A DNA stretch of 64,000 bases from Rhodococcus rhodnii NBRC 100604 (lineage in GTDB: Bacteria > Actinomycetota > Actinomycetes > Mycobacteriales > Mycobacteriaceae). Of this stretch, positions 8,902 to 20,660 are shown piece by piece. Under the pieces are notes generated by a model, which was given only the letters and a program-made list of their open reading frames with translations, was not told where the DNA came from and made no database searches. A program made the translations under genes and the position numbers. The stretch spans positions 1-64,000 of the forward strand of contig NZ_BCXD01000004.1 in assembly GCF_001894925.1 (NCBI RefSeq), read 5' to 3'. The stretch's first letter is position 1. The number at the start of each line of letters is the position of its first letter.

Positions 8902-10350
8902 ATGCGCGGGTACTACACGGCGGCGGAGGTGCGCGACGCCGAGGCGCCGCAGCTCGCCGTGCTTCCCGAGGGGACGCTCATGCGCCGTGCGGCGTACGGC
9001 GTCGCGCGGGTCGTGGCCGACGAATTGCGCTCGCGCACGGGCGGAGTCGTGGGCAGGTCGGTGGGGCTGCTCGTCGGGACGGGGGACAACGGCGGTGACG
9101 CGTTGTGGGCCGGCGCGTTGCTGCGTCGCCGCGGCGTCGTCGTCACCGCCTGCCCCGTCGATCCGGAACGGATGCACGCGGCGGGAGCGGCGGCACTGCG
9201 CCGTGCGGGAGGGCGCATCGCCTCCGGCGCGCTGCCCGACGACGTCGACCTCGTGATCGACGGGATCCTCGGGATCTCGGGCAAGGGCGGGCTGCGCCGT
9301 CCCGCGGCGGCACTCGTCGAGCAGGTGAGCGCCCCGATCGTCGCGGTGGACCTGCCGAGTGGCGTCGACTGCGACACGGGCGCCGTCGACGGAGCCGCGG
9401 TCCGCGCGGACGTCACGGTCACCTTCGGGTTGCTGCGCCGCGTGCACGCGCTCGCCGCGGCGATGTGCGGGCGCGTCGAACTCGTCCCGATCGGCATCGA
9501 GAGCGGCGACGCCGGGCTCGTCCAGCTCGACGCGGCGGACGTCGGGCAGATGTGGCCTGTCCCGGGCGCGCACGACGACAAGTACACCCAGGGGGTCGTC
9601 GGTGTGGTCGCCGGCAGCCCCGGATATCCGGGCGCCGGGATCCTCTGCACGAGCGGTGCCGTCGCTGCAACGTCGGGCATGGTCCGGTACGCAGGGCCGG
9701 ACACCGCGGCGATCGTCGGGCATCGCCCCGAGATCGTCGCGGCGCCCGACATCGCGTCGACCGGCCGCGTCCAGGCATGGGTGATCGGACCGGGAATCGG
9801 TACCGACGACGACGCACTGGAGCGGGTGCGCGCCGTCCTCGCGACCGATCTGCCCGTCGTCGTCGACGCCGACGGGCTGACGCTGCTGGCCCGCGAACCC
9901 GACCTCGTGCGAGCGCGGTCGGCGCCGACCCTGCTCACGCCGCACGATCGCGAGTTCGCGCGGCTCACCGGCGCCGAGCCGGGAGCCGATCGCGTCGGCG
10001 CCGTCGCCGGCCTCGCCCGTGCGTGGAGCGCGACCGTCCTGCTCAAGGGCCGCGCGACGATCGTCTCGGACGGTGTCGGCGCGGCCTTCGTCAACGACGC
10101 GGGCGGGTCGTGGCCGTCGACGGCGGGCTCCGGCGACGTGCTGTCGGGGATCGTCGGCGCGCTCGCGGCGTCCGGTCTGGCGTTGCCGTGGGCCGCCGCG
10201 CTCGCCGCCCGTGCGCACGCGCTCGCGGCGAATCTCGCGGCGCGGGGCGGCGCGGCCGGCGCGAGCGGCGGATTCGGCACCGCGCCGATCGGTGCGTCGA
10301 TGCTGCTCGACGCGGTGTCCGACGCCGTACGCGTGCTGAGGGTGCGCTAG
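8902..10350 (+). CDS. nnr: Bifunctional NAD(P)HX epimerase / ADP-dependent dehydratase
   Basis: Metabolite-repair enzyme of 482 residues that restores hydrated NADH and NADPH. The N-terminal YjeF epimerase domain (about 1-215) carries GTGDNGGDALWAG and a DGILGISGKG loop; the C-terminal ribokinase-like dehydratase (about 225-480) carries the AGSGDVLSGIVGAL motif with its catalytic Asp. ATG with GAGAGGCGGGTGG upstream supports the start. It occupies the Rv3433c position between glmS and alr; the gadB gene found there in M. tuberculosis is absent. Confidence 0.95.
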   Translation: MRGYYTAAEVRDAEAPQLAVLPEGTLMRRAAYGVARVVADELRSRTGGVVGRSVGLLVGTGDNGGDALWAGALLRRRGVVVTACPVDPERMHAAGAAALRRAGGRIASGALPDDVDLVIDGILGISGKGGLRRPAAALVEQVSAPIVAVDLPSGVDCDTGAVDGAAVRADVTVTFGLLRRVHALAAAMCGRVELVPIGIESGDAGLVQLDAADVGQMWPVPGAHDDKYTQGVVGVVAGSPGYPGAGILCTSGAVAATSGMVRYAGPDTAAIVGHRPEIVAAPDIASTGRVQAWVIGPGIGTDDDALERVRAVLATDLPVVVDADGLTLLAREPDLVRARSAPTLLTPHDREFARLTGAEPGADRVGAVAGLARAWSATVLLKGRATIVSDGVGAAFVNDAGGSWPSTAGSGDVLSGIVGALAASGLALPWAAALAARAHALAANLAARGGAAGASGGFGTAPIGASMLLDAVSDAVRVLRVR

Positions 10351-10398
10351 CGCACACCCACGCCCCTGCCGGGCACGCCGCGGTGGCACTATCGAGTC

Positions 10399-11616
10399 AT
10401 GACGTCGACAGACCCGGTGAGCGCGCTCGGCACGAACGGTGCCGGGCCCGGCCCGTCGCGCGCGCAACTCGAGTACGTCGTCGATCTGGACGCGATCGCC
10501 CACAACACCGGTGTGCTCCGCGAGCACGCGGGGAGCGCGGGCATCATGGCCGTCGTCAAGGCCGACGCGTACAACCACGGTGCGGCGGCGGTGTCGCGTG
10601 CCGTGCTCGCGTCGGGGGCGAGCGAGCTCGGCGTGACGACGATCGGTGAGGCGCTCGCCCTGCGGAACGCGGGGATCACGGCGCCGATCCTGGCGTGGCT
10701 GCATCAGCTCGACGCCGACTACGACGCCGCGATCGTCGGTGACGTCGAGATCGGCGTCTCCTCGCCACGGCATCTCGCGCGCGTGGTCGCCGCGGCACGC
10801 CGGGTCGGACGGCCCGCGGCGGTGACGCTGAAGATCGACACGGGACTCAACCGCAACGGCGTCGCGCCGGACGAGTGGGAGGCGACCGTGATCGCCGCCG
10901 CACGCGCGTCGGCGGAGGGTGCGATCGAGGTCCGCGGCGCGTTCACTCATCTCTCGCATGCCGACGAACCGGGTCACCCGACGATCGACCTGCAGAAGAC
11001 CGCCTTCGACGCCGCCCTCGACGGGCTGCGCCGCGCGGGACTGAAACCCGCTCGCGTCCACATGGCGAATTCGGCGGCCACGCTGACGCGTCCCGACCTG
11101 CGCTACGACATGGTCCGCCCCGGAATCTCGGTGTACGGGTTCTCGCCGGTCCCGCAGCTCGGCACGTTCGGGCTGCGTCCCGCGATGACCGTTCGTGCGC
11201 AGGTGATCCTCGTCAAGCGGGTTCGGGCCGGTGAGGGCGTCTCGTACGGCCATCTGTGGACGGCCGAGCGCGACACCACCGTCGCGTTGATCCCGATGGG
11301 CTACGCCGACGGGCTGCCGCGCACGCTCAGCGGACGGTTCGAGGTGCAACTCGGTGGTCGGCGGCGTCGCGCGATCGGGCGGGTGTGCATGGACCAGTTC
11401 GTCGTCGACCTCGGCGAGAACGAGGACGGCGTCGAGGAGGGCGACGACGCGTACGTGTTCGGCAACGGCGACCACGGCGAGCCGTCGGCGCAGGCATGGG
11501 CCGACGCCCTCGACACCATCACGTACGAGATCGTGTGCGGGATCAAGGGACGGACGACCCGGAGCATCGTCGGCGGTGGCACCGTCGCCGGCGCCCCGGG
11601 CGGAAACGGGAGGTGA
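10399..11616 (+). CDS. alr: Alanine racemase
   Basis: PLP enzyme supplying D-alanine for peptidoglycan. In 405 residues the PLP-binding lysine is K54 in VVKADAYNHGA, the catalytic tyrosine lies in GEGVSYGHLW, and the conserved IPMGYADGLPR and GRVCMDQFVVDL segments follow. The N-terminus is about 20 residues longer than in many homologues, so a slightly later start is possible. The following hydrolase and t6A genes are close behind in the same direction and may form one operon. Confidence 0.97.
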   Translation: MTSTDPVSALGTNGAGPGPSRAQLEYVVDLDAIAHNTGVLREHAGSAGIMAVVKADAYNHGAAAVSRAVLASGASELGVTTIGEALALRNAGITAPILAWLHQLDADYDAAIVGDVEIGVSSPRHLARVVAAARRVGRPAAVTLKIDTGLNRNGVAPDEWEATVIAAARASAEGAIEVRGAFTHLSHADEPGHPTIDLQKTAFDAALDGLRRAGLKPARVHMANSAATLTRPDLRYDMVRPGISVYGFSPVPQLGTFGLRPAMTVRAQVILVKRVRAGEGVSYGHLWTAERDTTVALIPMGYADGLPRTLSGRFEVQLGGRRRRAIGRVCMDQFVVDLGENEDGVEEGDDAYVFGNGDHGEPSAQAWADALDTITYEIVCGIKGRTTRSIVGGGTVAGAPGGNGR

Positions 11617-11620
11617 CGCC

Positions 11621-12682
11621 GTGGCGACGAAACGAAGTGTGCGCAGCGTGATGCGAGGTGCGTCCGGCGCACTCGCACTCGGCTCGCTCGTGGGTGTCGA
11701 CGCCGTGCGCGCGGCGGTACTGCGCCGCGCCGATCCGCACGCGGGCGAGGACTTCGCGCTCATCGAGGGCGACCGCTCGCGGATCGTGCGCTCGGACGAC
11801 GGCGTCGAGCTCGCCGTCCGCGAGGTCGGCCGCGCCGACGCGCCCGTCACGGCAGTCTTCGTGCACGGCTTCTGCATGGACATGACGGCCTGGCATTTCC
11901 AGCGCTACGAGCTCGCATCGCGGTGGGGCGACGACGTTCGCATGGTGTTCTACGACCAGCGCGGGCACGGCTCGTCGGGTTCGGGTCCGCGCCCCAGCTG
12001 CACGATCGCTCAGCTGGGCGACGACCTCATGGCGGTGATCGAGCAGACCGCGCCCACCGGTCCGGTGTTCGTCGTCGGCCACTCGATGGGCGGCATGACG
12101 GCACTCGCGTTCGCGGCGCGGCATCGGCGCGCCGTCCGCGAGCGGCTCGTCGGGCTCGCGCTGATGTCGACGACGGCCGCGGGCCTGAGCAGCACCGGCC
12201 TCGCCGCGAGCCTCGAGAACCCCGTGATCGACGCGTTCCGGCTCGCGGTTCGCACGTCGCCGGACACCGTCCAGCGCATGCGGGGGGCGGCGCGGCGCAT
12301 CATCACCCCGATCCTGCGCGCGGCGTCGTACGGGACCGACGTCGGCAGATCGGTCCAGGCGTTCAGCAACGCGATGATCGACCGGACGTCCGTCGTCACG
12401 ATCGTCGACTTCCTTCGGACCCTCGAACTGCACGACGAGTCGGCAGCACTGCCCGTGTTGCGAGACGTCCCGACCGTGATCCTCAGCGGCGACGCCGACA
12501 TCGTCATCCCGTTCGCCGCGTCGCGTGCCCTCGCCGAGGGCCTGCCGGACGCGGAACTCGTGCGCGTCCGCCGTGCGGGCCATCTCGTACAGCTCGAGTT
12601 CCCGAATCTGGTGTCGGACGCGATCGATCGGACGCTCGTGCGCAGCCTTGCCGCCGCGGAGCGGAGCCACCGTGCGGGGTGA
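11621..12682 (+). CDS. Alpha/beta hydrolase
   Basis: Hydrolase of 353 residues between alr and tsaE, a position where Mycobacteriales commonly carry one. A weakly hydrophobic N-terminal stretch (about 12-32) could be an uncleaved anchor. The core has the oxyanion HGFCMD, nucleophile elbow GHSMGG, acid in LSGDADIVIP and His in RRAGHLVQLE, so the catalytic triad is intact. GTG 11621 is chosen because GGGAGGTGA precedes it; the frame is open into alr. Substrate unknown. It overlaps tsaE by 11 bp. Confidence 0.9.
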   Translation: MATKRSVRSVMRGASGALALGSLVGVDAVRAAVLRRADPHAGEDFALIEGDRSRIVRSDDGVELAVREVGRADAPVTAVFVHGFCMDMTAWHFQRYELASRWGDDVRMVFYDQRGHGSSGSGPRPSCTIAQLGDDLMAVIEQTAPTGPVFVVGHSMGGMTALAFAARHRRAVRERLVGLALMSTTAAGLSSTGLAASLENPVIDAFRLAVRTSPDTVQRMRGAARRIITPILRAASYGTDVGRSVQAFSNAMIDRTSVVTIVDFLRTLELHDESAALPVLRDVPTVILSGDADIVIPFAASRALAEGLPDAELVRVRRAGHLVQLEFPNLVSDAIDRTLVRSLAAAERSHRAG

Positions 12683-13166
12683 CGGCCTCGCGGCGTCGGG
12701 GACGGTGGAGCTCGCGACGACCGCCGACACCGAGGACTTCGGGCGCACGCTCGGTGCATCGCTGAGCGCCGGTGATCTCGTCGTGCTCGACGGCCCGCTC
12801 GGCGCCGGCAAGACCGCGCTGACCCGCGGCATCGCGGTCGGTCTCGGAGCCGTCGGCCGCGTCACGTCGCCGACCTTCGTCATCGCGCGAGAGCATCGCG
12901 CGGGCACGCGCCCCGACGGATCCCCGGGAGTCGGCCTCGTCCACGTCGACGCGTACCGGCTCGGCGACGCGGGGCCCGCCGCGCTCGACGAACTCGACGC
13001 GCTCGATCTCGACACCGATCTCACGGCGGCCGTGGTCGTCGTCGAGTGGGGCGGCGGGCTCGTCGAGACGCTCACCGATCGCCACCTCGCGGTGAGGTTG
13101 CGCCGCGAGCCCGACTCGGACGTCCGGACGGTGTCGTGGGCGTGGTCCTCGCGCGGCGAGGCCTGA
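12672..13166 (+). CDS. tsaE: tRNA t6A biosynthesis ATPase TsaE
   Basis: P-loop ATPase of 164 residues that activates the TsaB-TsaD complex in forming N6-threonylcarbamoyladenosine at A37 of ANN-decoding tRNAs. Walker A is G41-PLGAGKT-48, followed by TSPTF, a VHVDAYRL region with the conserved Asp, and VVVVEWGGG near 120. The GTG start lies inside the end of the hydrolase gene with a GGAG upstream. It is followed 25 bp later by tsaB, rimI and tsaD. Confidence 0.95.
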   Translation: MRGDGLAASGTVELATTADTEDFGRTLGASLSAGDLVVLDGPLGAGKTALTRGIAVGLGAVGRVTSPTFVIAREHRAGTRPDGSPGVGLVHVDAYRLGDAGPAALDELDALDLDTDLTAAVVVVEWGGGLVETLTDRHLAVRLRREPDSDVRTVSWAWSSRGEA

Positions 13167-13191
13167 TCGAGCACGGGTATTCTGGAATATC

Positions 13192-13845
13192 GTGCTCGTC
13201 CTCGCGCTCGATACCTCCACTCCCGTCGTCACCGCCGGTCTCGTCGACCTGACCGGTGAGAGCCCGCGCACGCTCGCCGAGAAGGTCGAGGTGAGCGTCC
13301 GCGGTCATGCCGAGGTGCTGACTCCCCGCGTCCTGGAGGTGCTCACGAGCGCCGGCCACACGCCCGCCGATCTCGGCGCCGTCGTCGTCGGCTGCGGTCC
13401 GGGACCGTTCACGGGGCTGCGCGTCGGGATGGCGACCGGCGCGGCCTTCGCCGACGCGCTCGGCGTTCCGGTGCACGGGGTGTGCAGCCTCGACGCGATC
13501 GCGGTGCGGGCCACGGCATCCGGCCACGACCGGCTGCTCGTGGTGACGGACGCACGCCGTCGCGAGATCTACTGGGCTCGGTACGAGGACGGGCGTCGCG
13601 TCGAGGGGCCCGCCGTCGCGGCACCGGCCGACGTCGCGGGCGCACCGTCGGAGGCGGTGGCGGGCTCACCCGCCCACGCCGAGGCCTTCGCGCTTCCCGT
13701 CGTCGACGTCGTCGCACCCGACGCGGCGTCGCTCGTCGCGGTCGCGGCAGGCGACCTCCGCTCGGGTACGGATCCGGCGCCGCTCGAGCCGCTCTACCTC
13801 CGCAGGCCCGACGCCGTGCCCCTCGCCGAGCGGGCCGGACGATGA
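13192..13845 (+). CDS. tsaB: tRNA t6A biosynthesis protein TsaB
   Basis: Inactive ASKHA-fold paralogue of TsaD that scaffolds the t6A complex. The 217 residues start with LALDTSTP and contain the signature CGPGPFTGLRVGMATG near 65-80. GTG start. Its stop overlaps the rimI ATG by 4 bp. Together with tsaE, rimI and tsaD it forms the standard actinobacterial set. Confidence 0.95.
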   Translation: MLVLALDTSTPVVTAGLVDLTGESPRTLAEKVEVSVRGHAEVLTPRVLEVLTSAGHTPADLGAVVVGCGPGPFTGLRVGMATGAAFADALGVPVHGVCSLDAIAVRATASGHDRLLVVTDARRREIYWARYEDGRRVEGPAVAAPADVAGAPSEAVAGSPAHAEAFALPVVDVVAPDAASLVAVAAGDLRSGTDPAPLEPLYLRRPDAVPLAERAGR

Positions 13846-14332
13846 CGACACGACCCGACGATCACGTCGTCGCAGCGATGGCGCTGCGTGACCTCGCCCG
13901 GTGCGCGCGGCTCGAGATCGAACTCTTCACGGAGGACGGCCCGTGGTCCGAATCCGCGCTGCGCTCCGAACTCGCCGCACCGCACAACCGCTACGTCGTC
14001 GTGCACGGCGACGACGGCGAGGTCCTCGGCTACGCCGGCATCGGGCTGCTCGGCTCGGGCGAGGGCGCGGAGTCCGAGATCCACACGATCGGCGTCGCTC
14101 CCGCGGCCCAGCGCCGCGGCATCGGCGCCGCCCTTCTGCGCGAGCTGCTGCGCTACGCCGACGAGCACGGTGGGCCCGTGTTCCTCGAGGTGCGCACCGG
14201 CAACGACGCCGCGATCGAGCTGTATCGCCGCGCGGGCTTCGAGGTCGTCGGAACGAGAAAGAACTACTACCAGCCCAGCGGCGCGGACGCGTTCACGATG
14301 CGTCGCGCGGCGGCCGGAACGGAGACGACGGC

Positions 14333-14336
<4 letters not shown>
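13842..14336 (+). CDS. rimI: GNAT N-acetyltransferase RimI-like
   Basis: GNAT-fold acetyltransferase of 164 residues; RimI acetylates the N-terminus of ribosomal protein S18. The acetyl-CoA pyrophosphate loop is visible in [10 protein letters not shown], preceded by EIHTIGVAP and followed by [23 protein letters not shown]. It overlaps both tsaB and tsaD by 4 bp. Actinobacterial RimI proteins may have broader substrates, and its substrate here is not shown by sequence. Confidence 0.93.
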
Positions 14337-15370
<1,034 letters not shown>

Positions 15371-15386
15371 CCCGAACGGGCCGGAC

Positions 15387-17150
15387 TCAGCCGGTGGGAT
15401 GAACGGCCTCGGGAGCCGGTGTCTCGGTCGGCTGCACCGGTCCCGAAGTCTCCGGCGTTCCCGACGTCTCCGTCGCGGGTGAAGTCTCCACGGGCACCGG
15501 CTGTGTCGTGGCGGGCGCGGGCGGAGTCGCCGGAGCTCCGTTCGCGGGCTCGCCCGACTCCGGGCTGCCCTGATCGGGGCCGCCCGCCCCGGGCAGCCCG
15601 GGCGACGGCGTTCCCGCCGAGGACCCGCTGTCCGGCACGCCCTGACCCGGCCCCTCGCCCGGTGCGTCACCGGGAGGTGCGGGGACGGTCGGCCAGAACG
15701 TCGGGATGTCGGGCCACTCGAACACCGGCGGCTGGGGCTCCGTCGGGATCGACGGCATCGTCAGCTCGGGCGACCCCTCCTCCGGCGCCGTCGTCCCGGT
15801 CTCGGGAGCGGCCTCGGTGGTCGTCTCGGCAGGCGGGGAGGTCGGCGGCACCGTGGTGAGCGGCGGCGATGCGGGAACGTCCCACGGCGTCGTCGGATCG
15901 GCGGCCCACTCGTCGGGCGGCAGACCCGCGGTGGTCGGCGGCTCGCCGACCTCGGTGTAGCCGCCGGAATCGGGCGACGGGGTCGCGGTGACCGCACCGC
16001 CGACCTCGGACGCCGGCTGCTCCTCGCCAGGGGCCGTGTCGTGATGGGACGTCTGCTGCACGTCCGTCGCGGCGGGCGCGAAGCCGCGGCCGCCCGAGGG
16101 GAGCGCGCTCGTGCCGTAGCCGAACAGCGCTGCGGCTGCCGTCACGGCGACCGCGACGGTGCCGACCACCTTGAGCTTCGAGCCGAGCCCCTGGCGTGGC
16201 CCGCCCGTGGTGGGGTAGAGCGCGGCCTCGGGGCCAGCGGCGAGCAGCGCGGCGCCGGTGGCCGACGCCGACTCGGGCTCGGGGGTCGTGACGACGGCGG
16301 CGTCGGTGACGTCCGCGATCGCCGCGGCGAGGGCCGGGAGTCCCGATCCGCCACCCACGAGCACGACTGCGTCGACGGTGCGCGGCGACGCGGCGAGCCG
16401 TGTTCGCACGAACTCGGCGATGCGCGTGATCGCGGGTGCGACGACGGCGTCGAAGGCCGTGCGGTCGAGCACGACGGGGCGCGCGCCGTCGCCGACCGAC
16501 TCGATCCGGACGGTCTCGCCGCCGCCGGCGGGGGAGTCGGGCTTGGAGAGCGTCTCCTTCGCCGAGCGGCACCGGGCGGCGATGATCGCGCTGTCGGCGG
16601 GCAGGCGCGGGCCCGTGCCCGACTGCTGTGTGACGTGGTCGACGAGTAGGGCGTCCACGGCGTCGCCGCCGATGCCGTTCTCACGTGCGGTGTCCAGGAC
16701 TGTGCCGTCGACGCGATCGACGATCGAGACCCCGACTCCGGAGGCACCGACGTCGGCGACGGCGATCGTGTCGAAGCGCGCGACGCGTCCGGTGCTGCGC
16801 AGGAACTCGAGCGTCGCTGCCGTCTCGGGGACGAGGTGGGCGCGGCGGCCGGCGACGGCGCCGCGGAGCACGTGCTGCTGCTGCTGCGTCCGGTACGTGA
16901 CGGCGATCGACTCGGGGCGATGCGGGCCCGACGGCAACTGCGTGCTCATGAGCCTGATCGCCGAGCGGACGAGTCCGGCGAGATCGTTGGCGGGCTGCTC
17001 CGCGGACAGATAGCGGAACATGACGTCGTGTACATCGGGTGCGCTGTCGGAACCCGTCCGTTCCGTGCGGACGAGTGCGGCACCGACTCCGGCGGAACCG
17101 GTCGAGATGCCGAGCGACGTGGCGGTCCGACCATCGAAAGATCCGGTCAT
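15387..17150 (-). CDS. Hsp70-like actin-fold protein with TM anchor and Pro-rich tail
   Basis: Predicted 587-residue protein with three parts. Residues 1-310 are an Hsp70/MreB-type ATPase-like domain: TSLGISTGSAGVGAAL, a second phosphate loop VADVGASGVGVSIV near 131 and an adenosine-type loop LVGGGSGLPAL near 264. Residues 327-345 form one transmembrane helix. The remaining 240 residues are Pro/Thr/Glu/Gly-rich and would be extracytoplasmic. No Hsp70 peptide-binding domain is present. Start ATG 17150 is fixed by a perfect AGGAGG about 10 nt upstream; the open frame beyond is Gly/Pro low complexity. Function unknown. Confidence 0.85.
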   Translation of the reverse strand: MTGSFDGRTATSLGISTGSAGVGAALVRTERTGSDSAPDVHDVMFRYLSAEQPANDLAGLVRSAIRLMSTQLPSGPHRPESIAVTYRTQQQQHVLRGAVAGRRAHLVPETAATLEFLRSTGRVARFDTIAVADVGASGVGVSIVDRVDGTVLDTARENGIGGDAVDALLVDHVTQQSGTGPRLPADSAIIAARCRSAKETLSKPDSPAGGGETVRIESVGDGARPVVLDRTAFDAVVAPAITRIAEFVRTRLAASPRTVDAVVLVGGGSGLPALAAAIADVTDAAVVTTPEPESASATGAALLAAGPEAALYPTTGGPRQGLGSKLKVVGTVAVAVTAAAALFGYGTSALPSGGRGFAPAATDVQQTSHHDTAPGEEQPASEVGGAVTATPSPDSGGYTEVGEPPTTAGLPPDEWAADPTTPWDVPASPPLTTVPPTSPPAETTTEAAPETGTTAPEEGSPELTMPSIPTEPQPPVFEWPDIPTFWPTVPAPPGDAPGEGPGQGVPDSGSSAGTPSPGLPGAGGPDQGSPESGEPANGAPATPPAPATTQPVPVETSPATETSGTPETSGPVQPTETPAPEAVHPTG

Positions 17151-17463
17151 GGTCGATACACCTCCTCGTGTCGGCTGACGGGGTCCCGGGATCCGGGGCC
17201 CCGGGATCGTTGGTCCCGGGTGCGGGCCCGACGGCGTCGTCGGTTCGGGGCGGTCCACCGACACGACCGCTCCGGCCCCTCTTCGACCGGTGAGCACGGC
17301 TGTTCGCCGACGCCCGACCAAGGTCGTTATCCGAACGTTACCGAATCTCTGCCGTGAATGCGTCGGGGTTTTCCCTGATTCCTCCACCATCGAGGGGTGA
17401 TCACCCCTGCGGACCTGCATCGATCATCGTCGAGAAATTCTCGCCACATCGGCGGAGTTCGCC
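17151..17463. other. Divergent intergenic region
   Basis: About 310 bp between the Hsp70-like gene and the K+ channel gene. Near 17185-17230 there is a cluster of short GGGTCCCGGG/CCCGGGAT-type self-complementary pieces that could fold in the leader of the Hsp70-like mRNA. The part from about 17320 on is less GC-rich and probably holds the promoters. No gene is supported here. Confidence 0.5.
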
Positions 17464-18027
17464 TTGCCCGATGATCACGACGGCGCATCTCGGCATCACG
17501 ATCCGGTTGCGCACGACGCCGGTGCGAGGTCCGCGGTCCGCGCTGTCGCGGCGCGATCGTGCCTCACCGTGGTGGCGGCGACGGTCGTCTACTTCACGGC
17601 GCCGGTGCAGGACCTCTCCGGCGTCCCCGGCGTCCTGTGGCTCGTCGCGGGCATCGCGATCGTCGGCGTCCTGGCATGGCTGCAACTGCGCGCGATCACG
17701 CGTTCGCGCGTCCCCGCGCTCCGGTCGCTCGAGGGTGCCGCCGTCGTCCTGCCCGTCTATCTCCTGGGCTTCGCGACCGCCTACTACGTGCTCGCGGCGG
17801 CCGTGCCGGGATCGTTCGACGCCGTCGTCACCCGAATCGGATCGCTGTACTTCACCCTGTCGGTGTTCGCGACGGTGGGCTTCGGCGACATCGTCGCGGT
17901 CACCGACCGGGCGCGCGCGCTCGTCGTCGTCCAGATGATCGGCAATCTGCTGCTGCTGGGTCTCGGCGTCCGCGTCGTCGTCGCTCTCGTCCGGTGGTCA
18001 CGCGACCACAGGCCGCCCACTTCTTGA
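17464..18027 (+). CDS. Two-pore-helix potassium channel family protein
   Basis: Membrane protein of 187 residues. Hydrophobic helices are predicted at about 31-46, 55-75, 91-113 and 155-178; the last two flank a pore loop with the K+ selectivity filter T137-V-G-F-G-D142. It lacks a visible RCK/TrkA-N ligand-binding domain, so gating is not apparent. TTG start with GGCGGAG upstream; no ATG or GTG exists before the first helix. The stop codon is 3 bp from the CIRCE element of groESL, so read-through into groES is possible. Confidence 0.85.
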   Translation: MPDDHDGASRHHDPVAHDAGARSAVRAVAARSCLTVVAATVVYFTAPVQDLSGVPGVLWLVAGIAIVGVLAWLQLRAITRSRVPALRSLEGAAVVLPVYLLGFATAYYVLAAAVPGSFDAVVTRIGSLYFTLSVFATVGFGDIVAVTDRARALVVVQMIGNLLLLGLGVRVVVALVRWSRDHRPPTS

Positions 18028-18030
18028 GCG

Positions 18031-18057
18031 TTGGCACTCTCGCGTATAGAGTGCCAA
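18031..18057 (+). promoter_or_regulatory. CIRCE operator (HrcA-binding) upstream of groES
   Basis: TTGGCACTC, nine bases, GAGTGCCAA: a perfect 9-9-9 inverted repeat matching the CIRCE consensus except for G/C in place of A/T at the third position of each arm. HrcA repressor binding here would make groES-groEL1 heat inducible. It lies about 120 bp before the groES start. Confidence 0.93.
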
Positions 18058-18180
18058 CTGGCGCCGAACGAAGCTCCGGCACCCGCGACGACGGGGCTCG
18101 CAGTGGCGTGCCGCATTCGACATCCGAGAAACAGTCCGAGGCGACGCCTCGGACGGATACCCCAAAGTGGAGGGCTCATC

Positions 18181-18483
18181 GTGGCGAGCGTCAACATCAA
18201 GCCGCTCGAGGACAAGATCCTCGTCCAGGCCAACGAGGCCGAGACGACGACTGCCTCCGGCCTGGTCATTCCCGACACGGCAAAGGAGAAGCCCCAGGAG
18301 GGCACCGTCGTCGCAGTCGGACCCGGCCGGTGGGACGAAGACGGCGACAAGCGGATCCCGCTCGACGTCAAGGAAGGCGACGTCGTCATCTACTCGAAGT
18401 ACGGCGGAACCGAGATCAAGTACCAGGGCGAGGACTACCTGATCCTGTCGTCCCGCGACGTGCTCGCTGTCGTCGGCAAGTAA
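18181..18483 (+). CDS. groES: Co-chaperonin GroES
   Basis: Ten-kDa co-chaperonin (100 residues) that caps GroEL. Typical start [16 protein letters not shown], the mobile-loop region [16 protein letters not shown] and terminal DVLAVVGK are all present. GTG start with GGAGGG upstream; the frame is open upstream to 18031 but that part is the CIRCE leader. It forms a bicistronic operon with groEL1. Confidence 0.98.
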   Translation: MASVNIKPLEDKILVQANEAETTTASGLVIPDTAKEKPQEGTVVAVGPGRWDEDGDKRIPLDVKEGDVVIYSKYGGTEIKYQGEDYLILSSRDVLAVVGK

Positions 18484-18494
18484 AGCCCACGTGA

Positions 18495-20186
<1,692 letters not shown>

Positions 20187-20193
20187 GTCCGTC

Positions 20194-20219
20194 CCCGGCA
20201 GCGATCTCGCGCTGCCGGG
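20194..20219 (+). terminator. First hairpin after groEL1
   Basis: Ten-base-pair perfect stem (20194-20203 with 20210-20219) and six-base loop starting 8 bases after the groEL1 stop. It forms a tandem pair with the hairpin at 20241. Confidence 0.6.
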
Positions 20220-20240
20220 CGGCCTCGGCCGCGTTACGAA

Positions 20241-20274
20241 GATGCCCCGCACGGATCCGTCCGTGCGGGGCATC
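20241..20274 (+). terminator. Second hairpin after groEL1
   Basis: Fifteen-base-pair perfect stem (20241-20255 with 20260-20274) with a 4-base loop. It likely ends the groESL transcript and may also act on transcripts coming from whiB3 on the other strand. Confidence 0.75.
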
Positions 20275-20366
20275 TCTCGTCGCTGGGTGCGGGGCTCCGT
20301 GTGGCACGCCGCTCAGGGCACGGAGGCCGCGCCGTTGGGTTCCCCCTGTGAACCCCCGACGCGGGG

Positions 20367-20660
20367 TCAGACAGCGATGCGGCTGCGGCGCTGGCGCGCG
20401 TACATCTCACGTTCGGTCTCGGACATGCCGCCCCAGATTCCGTACGGCTCCGCGACGGCGAGGGCGTGCGTGCGGCACTGGGTGAGAACGGGGCACTGAC
20501 GGCACATCTCCTTCGCGCGGCTCTCACGCTGCGCACGGGCGCGTCCGCGCTCGCCGTCGGGATGGAAGAACATCGCGGAGTCGACGCCGCGGCAGAGGCC
20601 GTGCATCTGCCAGTCCCAGACGTCGGCGTTGGGACCGGGCAAGGTGTGTGGTGCAGGCAT
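20367..20660 (-). CDS. whiB3: WhiB-family iron-sulfur transcription factor WhiB3
   Basis: Redox-sensing [4Fe-4S] regulator of 97 residues. The four cluster cysteines are C23, C53, C56 and C62 (C-x29-C-x2-C-x5-C), followed by the G74-IWGG turn and a basic C-terminal segment for DNA contact. AAGGAG precedes the ATG at ideal spacing. Its place beside groEL1, opposite to it, is that of M. tuberculosis Rv3416, which links redox state to lipid synthesis through SigA; conservation of that role is inferred. Confidence 0.95.
   Translation of the reverse strand: MPAPHTLPGPNADVWDWQMHGLCRGVDSAMFFHPDGERGRARAQRESRAKEMCRQCPVLTQCRTHALAVAEPYGIWGGMSETEREMYARQRRSRIAV

Noticed and set aside
8368-11883. A 1171-codon open frame on the minus strand
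   Set aside because: It lies antisense to nnr and alr, is Arg/Ala/Asp low complexity, and results from high-GC codon bias. The only real gene within it is the cupredoxin at 8415-8792, in another start context.
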